64,000 nt of DNA, from contig JAMXDE010000016.1 in the NCBI GenBank assembly GCA_026770025.1, positions 62,001 through 126,000 of the forward strand, given 5' to 3'. The translations under genes and the position numbers were made by a program. Source of the stretch: Craspedostauros australis. Taxonomy: Eukaryota > Bacillariophyta > Bacillariophyceae > Mastogloiales > Achnanthaceae. Shown in pieces: positions 1-15,000 of the stretch (position 1 is its first letter; each line of letters opens with the position of its first letter). The notes beneath the pieces are model-generated. The model saw only the letters and a list, made by a program, of their open reading frames with translations. It did no database searches and was not told the DNA's origin.

Positions 1-3000
1 AGCTCGCTGCGTTGGTGATTGTGGCAGGCGCTTCGGCAAAAGGCTGTCGATCTTCTCAAGGAGGTGATTGGTGTCGTCATCAACACTGTCTGGATTACGA
101 ACCCAGTTCACGATGTCTTCGTGTTCTTGTGCCTTCGACGGTGGCTCAGCGCGTGTCGACAACGGCAACTGTGGTTGGCGCTTGAAGTCAGTGTTATCAG
201 GGTCCTCGTCAACTTCCACACGGTTGTTCCTCATCCAATCAAGCGACCCCTCGATCTGTCTTGCGCGTTCGACGGGGTTCTCCTTGCTGCGCGAAGGCAA
301 CATCTGGTCGATCTTCTTGAACTCGCCAGTGGGGTCCAACGAATCAGGCTTGCCGTTGCGAGCCCAGTTAAATGCTTTTTCTGCATCGGTTGCACGCTCT
401 TCCGGAGAGCGGCGAGACACTGGGATGGATCCGAGCTTGTCGAATGGAACATCACTCTCATCCACATCCTCAGGACGTCGGTTGCGAGACCAGTCAAGGG
501 CACTCTCGATGTCTCGAGCACGGTCCTCTGGGGTCTGACCTGGACGGGTTGGCATCAGCTGGTCGATCTTCTTGAACTCTCCAGTTGGATCCAACGAATC
601 AGGCTTGCCATTGCGCATCCAGTTCAACACGTTGTTCACATCCTCAGAGCGTTCCTCTGGGGAGCGACGAGACACTGGAATGGATCCAATCTTGCTGAAT
701 GGAACGTCGACATCGCCGTCATCGTCATCGGTTGGCTTCGTGTTGCGCATCCAGTCAAGGGCGCTTTCGATGTCACGAGCACGATCCTCTGGAGTCTGGC
801 TCTTCTTCTGTGGAAGCATCTGATCGATCTTCTTGAATTCGCCGGTTGGGTCCAACGAATCAGGCTTGCCATTGCGAGCCCAGTTCAGGACGTTGTCGAT
901 GTCCTTGGAGCGGCCCTCTGGTGAGCGCTTCGACACTGGAATCGATGCCAGCTTGTCGAAGGACGGGATCGAATCCTCATCAGGCTTCAATCCCTTGTTG
1001 CGCATCCAGTCAAGGGCGCTCTCGATGTCGCGAGCACGCTCTTCTGGAGTCTGGCTCTTTCGCTGAGGCATCATCTGGTCGATCTTCTTGAACTCACCAG
1101 TTGGGTCGTCTTCAGCATCCTTCCCGCTGCGCATCCAGTTGAGCACGTCGTCGATGTCCTGCTCTCTGTCTTCTGGGGAGCGACGAGACACTGGAATGGA
1201 TCCAAGCTTGTCGAATGGGGCAACAGAATCGTCGCTGTCGTCGGGCTTCAGCCCCTTGTTGCGCATCCAGTCGAGAGCACTCTCGATCTCCCGAGCACGA
1301 TCCTCTGGAGTCTGGCTCTTCTTCTGTGGGAGCATCTGGTCGATCTTCTTGAACTCGCCAGTTGGGTCGTCCTCATCGTTCTTGCCGTTGCGAGCCCAGT
1401 TCAGGACATCGTCGATGTCCTTGCTGCGTTCTTCTGGAGAGCGGCGAGACACTGGGATGGAGTTGAGCTGATCGAAGGAAGGCACATCATCAGTGACAGG
1501 GTTCACGTCGTGATTGCGCATCCAGTCAAGGGAGTTCTCGATGTCGCGCACACGTTCACGTGGAGTCTGACCTGGACGGGTTGGGATCATCTGGTCGATC
1601 TTCTTGAATTCACCGGTTGGATCCAACGAGTCAGGCTTGCCATTGCGCATCCAGTTCAACACGTCATCGATGTCCTTGCTGCGCTCCTCTGGGGAGCGAC
1701 GAGACACTGGAATAGATGCCAGCTTGTCGAATGGAACGTCGGCATCGCTGTCATCAGCATCGGTTGGCTTCGTGTTGCGCATCCAATCAAGGGCGCTTTC
1801 GATGTCTCGGGCACGATCCTCTGGAGTCTGGCTCTTCTTCTGTGGGAGCATCTGGTCGATCTTCTTGAACTCGCCAGTTGGGTCGTCCTCATCGTTCTTG
1901 CCATTGCGAGCCCAGTTCAGGACATCATCAATGTCCTTGCTGCGTTCTTCCGGAGAGCGGCGAGACACTGGGATGGATCCGAGCTTGTCGAATGGAACAT
2001 CACTCTCGTCCACATCCTCGGGACGTCGGTTGCGAGACCAGTCAAGGGCGCTCTCGATGTCGCGAGCACGGTCCTCTGGAGTCTGACCTGGACGGGTTGG
2101 CATCAGCTGGTCGATCTTCTTGAATTCGCCGGTTGGATCCAACGAGTCAGGCTTGCCATTGCGCATCCAGTTCAGCACGTTGTTCACATCCTCAGAGCGT
2201 TCCTCTGGGGAGCGACGAGACACTGGAATGGATCCAATCTTGCTGAATGGAACGTCGGCATCGCCGTCATCGTCATCGGTCGGCTTCGTGTTGCGCATCC
2301 AGTCAAGGGCGCTTTCGATGTCACGAGCACGATCCTCTGGAGTCTGGCTCTTCTTCTGTGGGAGCATCTGATCGATCTTCTTGAATTCGCCGGTTGGGTC
2401 CAACGAATCAGGCTTGCCGTTGCGAGCCCAGTTCAGGACATCATCAATGTCCTTGCTGCGTTCTTCCGGAGAGCGGCGAGACACTGGGATGGATCCGAGC
2501 TTGTCGAACGGAACATCACTCTCATCCACATCCTCAGGACGTCGGTTGCGCATCCAGTCAAGGGCGCTCTCGATGTCGCGAGCACGGTCCTCTGGAGTCT
2601 GACCTGGACGGGTTGGGATCAGCTGGTCGATCTTCTTGAACTCTCCAGTTGGATCCAACGAATCAGGCTTGCCATTGCGCATCCAGTTCAACACGTTGTT
2701 CACATCCTCAGAGCGTTCCTCTGGGGAGCGACGAGACACTGGAATGGATCCAATCTTGCTGAATGGAACGTCGGCATCGCCGTCATCGTCATCGGTCGGC
2801 TTCGTGTTGCGCATCCAGTCAAGGGCGCTTTCGATGTCACGAGCACGATCCTCTGGAGTCTGGCTCTTCTTCTGTGGAAGCATCTGATCGATCTTCTTGA
2901 ATTCGCCAGTTGGGTCCAACGAATCAGGCTTGCCATTGCGAGCCCAGTTCAGGACGTTGTCGATGTCCTTGGAGCGGCCTTCTGGTGAGCGCTTCGACAC

Positions 3001-6000
3001 TGGAATCGATGCCAGCTTGTCGAAGGACGGGATCGAATCCTCATCAGGCTTCAATCCCTTGTTGCGCATCCAGTCAAGGGCGCTCTCGATGTCGCGAGCA
3101 CGCTCTTCTGGAGTCTGGCTCTTTCGCTGAGGCATCATCTGGTCGATCTTCTTGAACTCACCAGTTGGGTCGTCTTCAGCATCCTTCCCGCTGCGCATCC
3201 AGTTGAGCACGTCGTCGATGTCCTGCTCTCTGTCTTCTGGGGAGCGACGAGACACTGGAATGGATCCAAGCTTGTCGAATGGGGCAACAGAATCGTCGCT
3301 GTCGTCGGGCTTCAGCCCCTTGTTGCGCATCCAGTCGAGAGCACTCTCGATCTCCCGAGCACGATCCTCTGGAGTCTGGCTCTTCTTCTGTGGGAGCATC
3401 TGGTCGATCTTCTTGAACTCGCCGGTTGGATCCAACGAATCAGGCTTGCCGTTGCGAGCCCAGTCGAGGACATCATCGATGTCCTTGCTGCGTTCTTCTG
3501 GAGAGCGGCGAGACACTGGGATGGAGTTGAGCTGATCGAAGGAAGGCACATCATCAGTGACAGGGTTCACGTCGTGATTGCGCATCCAGTCGAGGGAGTT
3601 CTCGATGTCGCGCGCACGTTCACGTGGAGTCTGACCTGGACGGGTTGGGATCATCTGGTCGATCTTCTTGAATTCACCGGTTGGATCCAACGAATCAGGC
3701 TTGCCATTGCGCATCCAGTTCAACACGTCATCGATGTCCTTGCTGCGCTCCTCTGGGGAGCGACGAGACACTGGAATAGATGCCAGCTTGTCGAATGGAA
3801 CGTCGGCATCGCCGTCATCAGCATCGGTTGGCTTCGTGTTGCGCATCCAATCAAGGGCGCTTTCGATGTCTCGGGCACGATCCTCTGGAGTCTGGCTCTT
3901 CTTCTGTGGGAGCATCTGATCGATCTTCTTGAACTCGCCAGTTGGGTCGTCCTCATCGTTCTTGCCGTTGCGAGCCCAGTTCAGGACATCATCAATGTCC
4001 TTGCTGCGTTCTTCCGGAGAGCGGCGAGACACTGGGATGGATCCGAGCTTGTCGAATGGAACATCACTCTCGTCCACATCCTCGGGACGTCGGTTGCGAG
4101 ACCAGTCAAGGGCGCTCTCGATGTCGCGAGCACGGTCCTCTGGAGTCTGACCTGGACGGGTTGGCATCAGCTGGTCGATCTTCTTGAATTCACCGGTTGG
4201 ATCCAACGAGTCAGGCTTGCCATTGCGCATCCAGTTCAGCACGTTGTTCACATCCTCAGAGCGTTCCTCTGGGGAGCGACGAGACACTGGAATGGATCCA
4301 ATCTTGCTGAATGGAACGTCGGCATCGCCGTCATCGTCATCGGTCGGCTTCGTGTTGCGCATCCAGTCAAGGGCGCTTTCGATGTCACGAGCACGATCCT
4401 CTGGAGTCTGGCTCTTCTTCTGTGGAAGCATCTGATCGATCTTCTTGAATTCGCCAGTTGGGTCCAACGAATCAGGCTTGCCGTTGCGAGCCCAGTTCAG
4501 GACGCTGTCGATGTCCTTGGAGCGGCCTTCTGGTGAGCGCTTCGACACTGGAATCGATGCCAGCTTGTCGAAGGACGGGATCGAATCCTCATCAGGCTTC
4601 AATCCCTTGTTGCGCATCCAGTCAAGGGCGCTCTCGATGTCGCGAGCACGCTCTTCTGGAGTCTGGCTCTTTCGCTGAGGCATCATCTGGTCGATCTTCT
4701 TGAACTCACCAGTTGGGTCGTCTTCTGCATCCTTCCCGCTGCGCATCCAGTTGAGCACGTCGTCGATGTCCTGCTCTCTGTCTTCTGGGGAGCGACGAGA
4801 CACTGGAATGGATCCAAGCTTGTCGAATGGGGCAACAGAATCGTCGCTGTCGTCGGGCTTCAGCCCCTTGTTGCGCATCCAGTCGAGAGCACTCTCGATC
4901 TCCCGAGCACGATCCTCCGGAGTCTGGCTCTTCTTCTGTGGGAGCATCTGGTCGATCTTCTTGAACTCGCCGGTTGGATCCAACGAATCAGGCTTGCCGT
5001 TGCGAGCCCAGTTCAGGACATCATCGATGTCCTTGCTGCGTTCTTCTGGAGAGCGGCGAGACACTGGGATGGAGTTGAGCTGATCGAAGGAAGGCACATC
5101 ATCAGTGACAGGGTTCACGTCGTGATTGCGCATCCAGTCGAGGGAGTTCTCGATGTCGCGCGCACGTTCACGTGGAGTCTGACCTGGACGGGTTGGGATC
5201 ATCTGGTCGATCTTCTTGAATTCACCGGTTGGATCCAACGAATCAGGCTTGCCATTGCGCATCCAGTTCAACACGTCATCGATGTCCTTGCTGCGCTCCT
5301 CTGGAGAGCGACGAGACACTGGAATGGATGCCAGCTTGTCGAATGGAACGTCGGCATCGCTGTCATCAGCATCGGTTGGCTTCGTGTTGCGCATCCAATC
5401 AAGGGCGCTTTCGATGTCTCGGGCACGATCCTCTGGAGTCTGGCTCTTCTTCTGTGGGAGCATCTGGTCGATCTTCTTGAACTCGCCAGTTGGGTCGTCC
5501 TCATCGTTCTTGCCATTGCGAGCCCAGTTCAGGACATCATCAATGTCCTTGGTGCGTTCTTCTGGTGAGCGGCGAGAAACTGGAATGGAGTTGAGCTGAT
5601 CGAAGGATGGGATCGAATCCTCATCAGGCTTCAATCCCTTGTTGCGCATCCAGTCAAGGGCGCTCTCGATGTCTCGAGCACGGTCCTCTGGAGTCTGACC
5701 TGGACGGGTTGGGATCAGCTGGTCGATCTTCTTGAACTCTCCAGTTGGATCCAACGAATCAGGCTTGCCATTGCGCATCCAGTTCAGCACGTCATCGATG
5801 TCCTTGCTGCGCTCCTCCGGGGAGCGACGAGACACTGGAATGGATCCAATCTTGCTGAATGGAACGTCGGCATCGCCGTCATCGTCATCGGTCGGCTTCG
5901 TGTTGCGCATCCAATCAAGGGCGCTTTCGATGTCACGAGCACGATCCTCTGGAGTCTGGCTCTTCTTCTGTGGAAGCATCTGATCGATCTTCTTGAACTC

Positions 6001-9000
6001 GCCGGTTGGGTCCAACGAATCAGGCTTGCCATTGCGAGCCCAGTTCAGGACATCATCAATGTCCTTGCTGCGTTCTTCCGGAGAGCGGCGAGACACTGGG
6101 ATGGATCCGAGCTTGTCGAATGGAACATCACTCTCATCCACATCCTCAGGACGTCGGTTGCGCATCCAGTCAAGGGCACTCTCGATGTCTCGAGCACGGT
6201 CCTCTGGAGTCTGACCTGGACGGGTTGGCATCAGCTGGTCGATCTTCTTGAATTCGCCGGTTGGATCCAACGAGTCAGGCTTGCCATTGCGCATCCAGTT
6301 CAGCACGTTGTTCACATCCTCAGAGCGTTCTTCTGGGGAGCGACGAGACACTGGAATGGATCCAATCTTGCTGAATGGAACGTCGACATCGCTGTCATCG
6401 TCATCGGTCGGCTTCGTGTTGCGCATCCAGTCAAGGGCGCTCTCGATGTCACGAGCACGATCCTCTGGAGTCTGGCTCTTCTTCTGTGGGAGCATCTGAT
6501 CGATCTTCTTGAATTCGCCAGTTGGGTCCAACGAATCAGGCTTGCCATTGCGAGCCCAGTTCAGGACGTTGTCGATGTCCTTGGAGCGGCCTTCTGGTGA
6601 GCGCTTCGACACTGGAATCGATGCCAGCTTGTCGAAGGACGGGATCGAATCCTCATCAGGCTTCAATCCCTTGTTGCGCATCCAGTCAAGGGCGCTCTCG
6701 ATGTCGCGAGCACGCTCTTCTGGAGTCTGGCTCTTTCGCTGAGGCATCATCTGGTCGATCTTCTTGAACTCACCAGTTGGGTCGTCTTCAGCATCCTTCC
6801 CGCTGCGCATCCAGTTGAGCACGTCGTCGATGTCCTGCTCTCTGTCTTCTGGGGAGCGACGAGACACTGGAATGGATCCAAGCTTGTCGAATGGGGCAAC
6901 AGAATCGTCGCTGTCGTCGGGCTTCAGCCCCTTGTTGCGCATCCAGTCGAGAGCGCTTTCGATCTCCCGAGCACGATCCTCTGGAGTCTGGCTCTTCTTC
7001 TGTGGGAGCATCTGGTCGATCTTCTTGAACTCGCCAGTTGGGTCGTCCTCATCGTTCTTGCCGTTGCGAGCCCAGTCGAGGACATCATCGATGTCCTTGC
7101 TGCGTTCTTCTGGAGAGCGGCGAGACACTGGGATGGAGTTGAGCTGATCGAAGGAAGGCACATCATCAGTGACAGGGTTCACGTCGTGATTGCGCATCCA
7201 GTCGAGGGAGTTCTCGATGTCGCGCGCACGTTCACGTGGAGTCTGACCTGGACGGGTTGGGATCATCTGGTCGATCTTCTTGAATTCACCGGTTGGATCC
7301 AACGAATCAGGCTTGCCATTGCGCATCCAGTTCAACACGTCATCGATGTCCTTGCTGCGCTCCTCTGGGGAGCGACGAGACACTGGAATAGATGCCAGCT
7401 TGTCGAATGGAACGTCGGCATCGCCGTCATCAGCATCGGTTGGCTTCGTGTTGCGCATCCAATCAAGGGCGCTTTCGATGTCTCGGGCACGATCCTCTGG
7501 AGTCTGGCTCTTCTTCTGTGGGAGCATCTGATCGATCTTCTTGAACTCGCCAGTTGGGTCGTCCTCATCGTTCTTGCCGTTGCGAGCCCAGTTCAGGACA
7601 TCATCAATGTCCTTGCTGCGTTCTTCCGGAGAGCGGCGAGACACTGGGATGGATCCGAGCTTGTCGAATGGAACATCACTCTCGTCCACATCCTCGGGAC
7701 GTCGGTTGCGAGACCAGTCAAGGGCGCTCTCGATGTCGCGAGCACGGTCCTCTGGAGTCTGACCTGGACGGGTTGGCATCAGCTGGTCGATCTTCTTGAA
7801 TTCACCGGTTGGATCCAACGAGTCAGGCTTGCCATTGCGCATCCAGTTCAGCACGTTGTTCACATCCTCAGAGCGTTCCTCTGGGGAGCGACGAGACACT
7901 GGAATGGATCCAATCTTGCTGAATGGAACGTCGGCATCGCCGTCATCGTCATCGGTCGGCTTCGTGTTGCGCATCCAGTCAAGGGCGCTCTCGATGTCAC
8001 GAGCACGATCCTCTGGAGTCTGGCTCTTCTTCTGTGGAAGCATCTGATCGATCTTCTTGAACTCGCCGGTTGGGTCCAACGAATCAGGCTTGCCGTTGCG
8101 AGCCCAGTTCAGGACATCATCAATGTCCTTGCTGCGTTCTTCCGGAGAGCGGCGAGACACTGGGATGGATCCGAGCTTGTCGAACGGAACATCACTCTCA
8201 TCCACATCCTCAGGACGTCGGTTGCGCATCCAGTCAAGGGCGCTCTCGATGTCGCGAGCACGGTCCTCTGGAGTCTGACCTGGACGGGTTGGGATCAGCT
8301 GGTCGATCTTCTTGAACTCTCCAGTTGGATCCAACGAATCAGGCTTGCCATTGCGCATCCAGTTCAGCACGTTGTTCACATCCTCAGAGCGTTCCTCTGG
8401 GGAGCGACGAGACACTGGAATGGATCCAATCTTGCTGAATGGAACGTCGGCATCGCCGTCATCGTCATCGGTCGGCTTCGTGTTGCGCATCCAGTCAAGG
8501 GCGCTTTCGATGTCACGAGCACGATCCTCTGGAGTCTGGCTCTTCTTCTGTGGAAGCATCTGATCGATCTTCTTGAATTCGCCAGTTGGGTCCAACGAAT
8601 CAGGCTTGCCGTTGCGAGCCCAGTTCAGGACGCTGTCGATGTCCTTGGAGCGGCCTTCTGGTGAGCGCTTCGACACTGGAATCGATGCCAGCTTGTCGAA
8701 GGACGGGATCGAATCCTCATCAGGCTTCAATCCCTTGTTGCGCATCCAGTCAAGGGCGCTCTCGATGTCGCGAGCACGCTCTTCTGGAGTCTGGCTCTTT
8801 CGCTGAGGCATCATCTGGTCGATCTTCTTGAACTCACCAGTTGGGTCGTCTTCTGCATCCTTCCCGCTGCGCATCCAGTTGAGCACGTCGTCGATGTCCT
8901 GCTCTCTGTCTTCTGGGGAGCGACGAGACACTGGAATGGATCCAAGCTTGTCGAATGGGGCAACAGAATCGTCGCTGTCGTCGGGCTTCAGCCCCTTGTT

Positions 9001-12000
9001 GCGCATCCAGTCGAGAGCACTCTCGATCTCCCGAGCACGATCCTCCGGAGTCTGGCTCTTCTTCTGTGGGAGCATCTGGTCGATCTTCTTGAACTCGCCA
9101 GTTGGGTCGTCCTCATCGTTCTTGCCGTTGCGGGCCCAGTCGAGGACATCATCGATGTCCTTGCTGCGTTCTTCTGGAGAGCGGCGAGACACTGGGATGG
9201 AGTTGAGCTGATCGAAGGAAGGCACATCATCAGTGACAGGGTTCACGTCGTGATTGCGCATCCAGTCGAGGGAGTTCTCGATGTCGCGCGCACGTTCACG
9301 TGGAGTCTGACCTGGACGGGTTGGGATCATCTGGTCGATCTTCTTGAATTCACCGGTTGGATCCAACGAATCAGGCTTGCCATTGCGCATCCAGTTCAAC
9401 ACGTCATCGATGTCCTTGCTGCGCTCCTCTGGAGAGCGACGAGACACTGGAATGGATGCCAGCTTGTCGAATGGAACGTCGGCATCGCTGTCATCAGCAT
9501 CGGTTGGCTTCGTGTTGCGCATCCAATCAAGGGCGCTTTCGATGTCTCGGGCACGATCCTCTGGAGTCTGGCTCTTCTTCTGTGGGAGCATCTGGTCGAT
9601 CTTCTTGAACTCGCCAGTTGGGTCGTCCTCATCGTTCTTGCCATTGCGAGCCCAGTTCAGGACATCATCAATGTCCTTGCTGCGTTCTTCCGGAGAGCGG
9701 CGAGACACTGGGATGGATCCGAGCTTGTCGAATGGAACATCACTCTCATCCACATCCTCGGGACGTCGGTTGCGCATCCAGTCAAGGGCGCTCTCGATGT
9801 CTCGAGCACGGTCCTCTGGAGTCTGACCTGGACGGGTTGGGATCAGCTGGTCGATCTTCTTGAACTCTCCAGTTGGATCCAACGAATCAGGCTTGCCATT
9901 GCGCATCCAGTTCAGCACGTTGTTCACATCCTCAGAGCGTTCCTCTGGGGAGCGACGAGACACTGGAATGGATCCAATCTTGCTGAATGGAACGTCGGCA
10001 TCGCCGTCATCGTCATCGGTCGGCTTCGTGTTGCGCATCCAGTCAAGGGCGCTTTCGATGTCACGAGCACGATCCTCTGGAGTCTGGCTCTTCTTCTGTG
10101 GAAGCATCTGATCGATCTTCTTGAATTCGCCAGTTGGGTCCAACGAATCAGGCTTGCCGTTGCGAGCCCAGTTCAGGACGCTGTCGATGTCCTTGGAGCG
10201 GCCTTCTGGTGAGCGCTTCGACACTGGAATCGATGCCAGCTTGTCGAAGGACGGGATCGAATCCTCATCAGGCTTCAATCCCTTGTTGCGCATCCAGTCA
10301 AGGGCGCTCTCGATGTCGCGAGCACGCTCTTCTGGAGTCTGGCTCTTTCGCTGAGGCATCATCTGGTCGATCTTCTTGAACTCACCAGTTGGGTCGTCTT
10401 CTGCATCCTTCCCGCTGCGCATCCAGTTGAGCACGTCGTCGATGTCCTGCTCTCTGTCTTCTGGGGAGCGACGAGACACTGGAATGGATCCAAGCTTGTC
10501 GAATGGGGCAACAGAATCGTCGCTGTCGTCGGGCTTCAGCCCCTTGTTGCGCATCCAGTCGAGAGCACTCTCGATCTCCCGAGCACGATCCTCCGGAGTC
10601 TGGCTCTTCTTCTGTGGGAGCATCTGGTCGATCTTCTTGAACTCGCCAGTTGGGTCGTCCTCATCGTTCTTGCCGTTGCGGGCCCAGTCGAGGACATCAT
10701 CGATGTCCTTGCTGCGTTCTTCTGGAGAGCGGCGAGACACTGGGATGGAGTTGAGCTGATCGAAGGAAGGCACATCATCAGTGACAGGGTTCACGTCGTG
10801 ATTGCGCATCCAGTCGAGGGAGTTCTCGATGTCGCGCGCACGTTCACGTGGAGTCTGACCTGGACGGGTTGGGATCATCTGGTCGATCTTCTTGAACTCT
10901 CCAGTTGGATCCAACGAATCAGGCTTGCCATTGCGCATCCAGTTCAACACGTCATCGATGTCCTTGCTGCGCTCCTCTGGGGAGCGACGAGACACTGGAA
11001 TGGATGCCAGCTTGTCGAATGGAACGTCGGCATCGCTGTCATCAGCATCGGTTGGCTTCGTGTTGCGCATCCAATCAAGGGCGCTCTCGATGTCACGAGC
11101 ACGATCCTCTGGAGTCTGGCTCTTCTTCTGTGGGAGCATCTGGTCGATCTTCTTGAACTCGCCAGTTGGGTCGTCCTCATCGTTCTTGCCGTTGCGAGCC
11201 CAGTTCAGGACATCATCAATGTCCTTGGTGCGTTCTTCTGGAGAGCGGCGAGAAACTGGGATGGAGTTGAGCTGGTCGAAGGATGGGATCGAATCCTCAT
11301 CAGGCTTCAATCCCTTGTTGCGCATCCAGTCAAGGGCGCTCTCGATGTCTCGAGCACGGTCCTCTGGGGTCTGACCTGGACGGGTTGGCATCATCTGGTC
11401 GATCTTCTTGAACTCGCCGGTTGGGTCATCCTCGGTATCTTTGCCGCTGCGCATCCAGTTGAGCACGTCATCGATATCGTTCGCGCGCTCCTCTGGAGAG
11501 CGGCGGGACACCGGAATGGATCCAAGCTTGTCGAATGGGGCAACAGAATCGTCGCTGTCGTCGGGCTTCAGCCCCTTGTTGCGCATCCAGTCAAGGGCGC
11601 TTTCGATGTCTCGGGCACGATCCTCTGGAGTCTGGCTCTTCTTCTGTGGGAGCATCTGGTCGATCTTCTTGAACTCGCCAGTTGGGTCGTCCTCATCGTT
11701 CTTGCCGTTGCGCATCCAGTTGAGCATTCTTTCGATATCCTTGCTGCGTTCCTCTGGAGAGCGCTTCGACACTGGGATGGAGTTGAGCTGATCGAAGGAA
11801 GGCACATCATCAGTGACAGGGTTCACGTCTTGGTTGCGCATCCAGTCAAGGGCGCTCTCGATGTCGCGAGCACGTTCTCGCGGGCTCTGGCCTGGTCGAG
11901 TTGGGATCATCTGGTCGATCTTCTTGAATTCGCCGGTTGGATCTTCGCCGTCATCCTTGCCGCTGCGCATCCAGTTGAGGACATCATCGATGTCCTTCGT

Positions 12001-15000
12001 ACGCTCCTCTGGTGATCGGCGGGATATTGGCAACATGGAATGTGCTTGGAAAGATGGGTCGGTCTCGTCTTGGTCCACGTTACTGGGCTGGTTGCGCATC
12101 CAGTCAAGGGCGCTCTCGATCTCCCGAGCACGATCCTCCGGAGTCTGACTCTTCTTCTGTGGGAGCACCTGATCGATCATTCTGAACTCGCCAGTTGGGT
12201 CCAAGTCATCGTCGTTCTTGCCCTTGTTCCGAAGCCAGTTCAAGATGTCATCGACATCCATGCCTCGTTCTTCAGGAGATCGCTTCGATCCTGGAATGTG
12301 GGACGAGGGAGCCGGCAAGTCGCTTTGCGAAGCGGCAACGTCCAAGGGTGCTCCAGTGTTTCGGATCCAATCCAGTGCACGTTCGATGTCGTTTGCTCGA
12401 TCATCCAACGATTGCTTGGGCTTGAATGGCAGCTGCTGGTCGATTTTGCGGAATTCTTCAGATGCGTCGTCATTTGTCGGTTTCCCGTTTCTGAGCCATG
12501 TGAGTATCTGGTTCTTGTCGTTGAGCCTGTCCTCTGGTGTGCGCAGGGTCACTGGAAGCGACTTGATTGTCTTGAACGGCTTGTTCTTGGCAGTGGCGGA
12601 AGGTTGGACGCCTTGGTTTCGCATCCAATCCATGGCTGCTTCAATATCCTTCGCTCTATCATCTGGAGACTGGCGGCTCTTTCGTGGCATGGCTGCGTCG
12701 ATCAGCTTCATCGTGCCACCAGGATCCATGTTGGCTGGTTTCCCATTTCTGATCCACTCAGCGATTTTTGAGGCTTCGTTGAACCGATCTTCAGGGCTGT
12801 TCTTCGTGGCTGGGACAAATCCCGCTGCTCTGTTGAACTCGTCCACGAAATCATCAGTGGGTTGGAGACCTCTGTTGCGGAGCCAGTCCAACGCCCCTTC
12901 TATCGCTTGCGCTCTGTCGCTGGAAGATTGGCTACGCTTGTGAGGAATGATTTGATCAACCTTGTTGAACTCTCCTGTTGGGTCATCGGAGTCTGACTTT
13001 CCACCTCGGATCCAAGAGAAAATCTTGTCTAGGTCATCGGTACGTTGCTCTGGGGTACGCCGAGGCATGTTGATGCTTCCTTTCTTTTCGAACGAATCAA
13101 CGTCCTCGTCAGGCGTGCGGAATCCATTGTTTCGAATCCAATCAATCGCACCTTCGAGTTGCTTCGCTCTTTTCTTTTTCGACTGCTTCTTTGGGCGTGA
13201 CATGAGTTGATCAACCTTCTTAAATTCGCCCACTGGGTCCAAACTTGCGGACTTCTGGTTGCGCAGCCAGTCCAAGATCTGCGCTTCAGTTCCAGCGCGT
13301 TCTTCCGGAGATCGCGCAGAAGATGGGAATGTGCCAAGCGGTTTGAAAGCTACGCCACAAGGCTCGTTCTCAGCACCCAGGTTTTGAGCTTGTCGCAACC
13401 AATCCAATGCCCCCTCGATGCTACGAGCGCGATCTTCTGGTGATTCACCACGCTTCTTGGGAAGAACGGAATCCAATTTGCGGAATTCGCCAGTTGGATC
13501 GAACAAGTCATCATCCTTGCCCTTGTTGCGCATCCAGTTCAGAGCATCTTCGGTGTCCTGGGCACGTTGCTCAGGGGTGCGAATTGAGCTTGGAATCATC
13601 CCAAGCTTGTCCAACACCGATTCGGTATCATTGTCGTCTGGGGCCAGGTCGTTGTTACGCAACCAGTCCAATGCACCCTCGATGTCACGAGCGCGATCTT
13701 CGGGGGACTGGCCACGCTTGATTGGCATCATGGCATCCAGCTTGCGGAACTCGCCGGTCGGGTCCAGGAGGTCATCGTTCTTGCCCTTGTTGCGCATCCA
13801 GTTCAGGGCGTCTTCCATGTCCTGGGCACGTTGCTCAGGGGTGCGACGTGGTGCTGGGACTGCTCCGAGCTTCTCGAAGTCGAGGATGGCATCGACACCA
13901 TCAGCGCCAACGCTCTCATTTCTCAGCCAATCCATCGCGCCCTCGATGTCACGAGCGCGATCTTCAGCAGACTGGCCACGCTTGATTGGCATCATGGCAT
14001 CCAGCTTGCGGAACTCGCCGGTCGGGTCCAGGAGGTCGTCGTTCTTGCCCTTGTTGCGCATCCAGTTCAGAGCATCTTCCATGTCCTTCGAGCGCTGCTC
14101 TGGCGTGCGACGGGACATTGGCACGGAGCCAATAGCATCAAAGCCTGGAATGGCATCGACATCATCAGGACCCACACCCTTGCTTCGCATCCAGTCAAGA
14201 GCACTCTCGATGTCACGAGCGCGATCTTCGGCAGACTGGCCACGCTTGATTGGCATCATGGCATCCAGCTTGCGGAACTCGCCGGTCGGGTCCAGAAGAT
14301 CGTCGTTCTTGCCCTTGTTGCGCATCCAGTTGAGCGCGTCTTCCATGTCCTGTGCACGTTGCTCTGGCGTGCGACGGGACATTGGCACGGAGCCAATGGC
14401 ATCAAAGCCTGGAATGGCATCGACATCATCGGCACCCATACCCTTGCTTCGCATCCAGTCAAGAGCACCCTCGATGTCACGGGCACGATCTTCGGCGGAC
14501 TGGCCACGCTTGATTGGCATCATGGCATCCAGCTTGCGGAACTCGCCAGTTGGATCCAAGAGGTCATCGTTCTTGCCCTTGTTGCGCATCCAGTTCAGCG
14601 CATCTTCCATGTCCTGTGCACGTTGCTCAGGGGTGCGACGTGGTGCTGGGGCGGAACCCAACTTGTAGAAGTCTGGGATGGCATCGACATCATCGGCACC
14701 CACACCCTTGCTTCGCATCCAGTCAAGAGCACCCTCGATGTCACGGGCACGATCTTCGGCAGACTGGCCACGCTTGATTGGCATCATGGCATCCAGCTTG
14801 CGGAACTCGCCGGTCGGGTCCAGAAGATCGTCGTTCTTGCCCTTGTTGCGCATCCAGTTGAGCGCGTCTTCCATGTCCTTCGAGCGCTGCTCTGGCGTGC
14901 GACGGGACATTGGCACGGAGCCAATGGCATCAAAGCCTGGGATGGCATCGACATCATCGGCACCCATACCCTTGCTTCGCATCCAGTCAAGAGCACTCTC

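Noticed and set aside
244-12200. CRISPR array or non-coding satellite
   Set aside because: Units are in frame, code for a conserved protein pattern and have no repeat-spacer arrangement; the host is eukaryotic.
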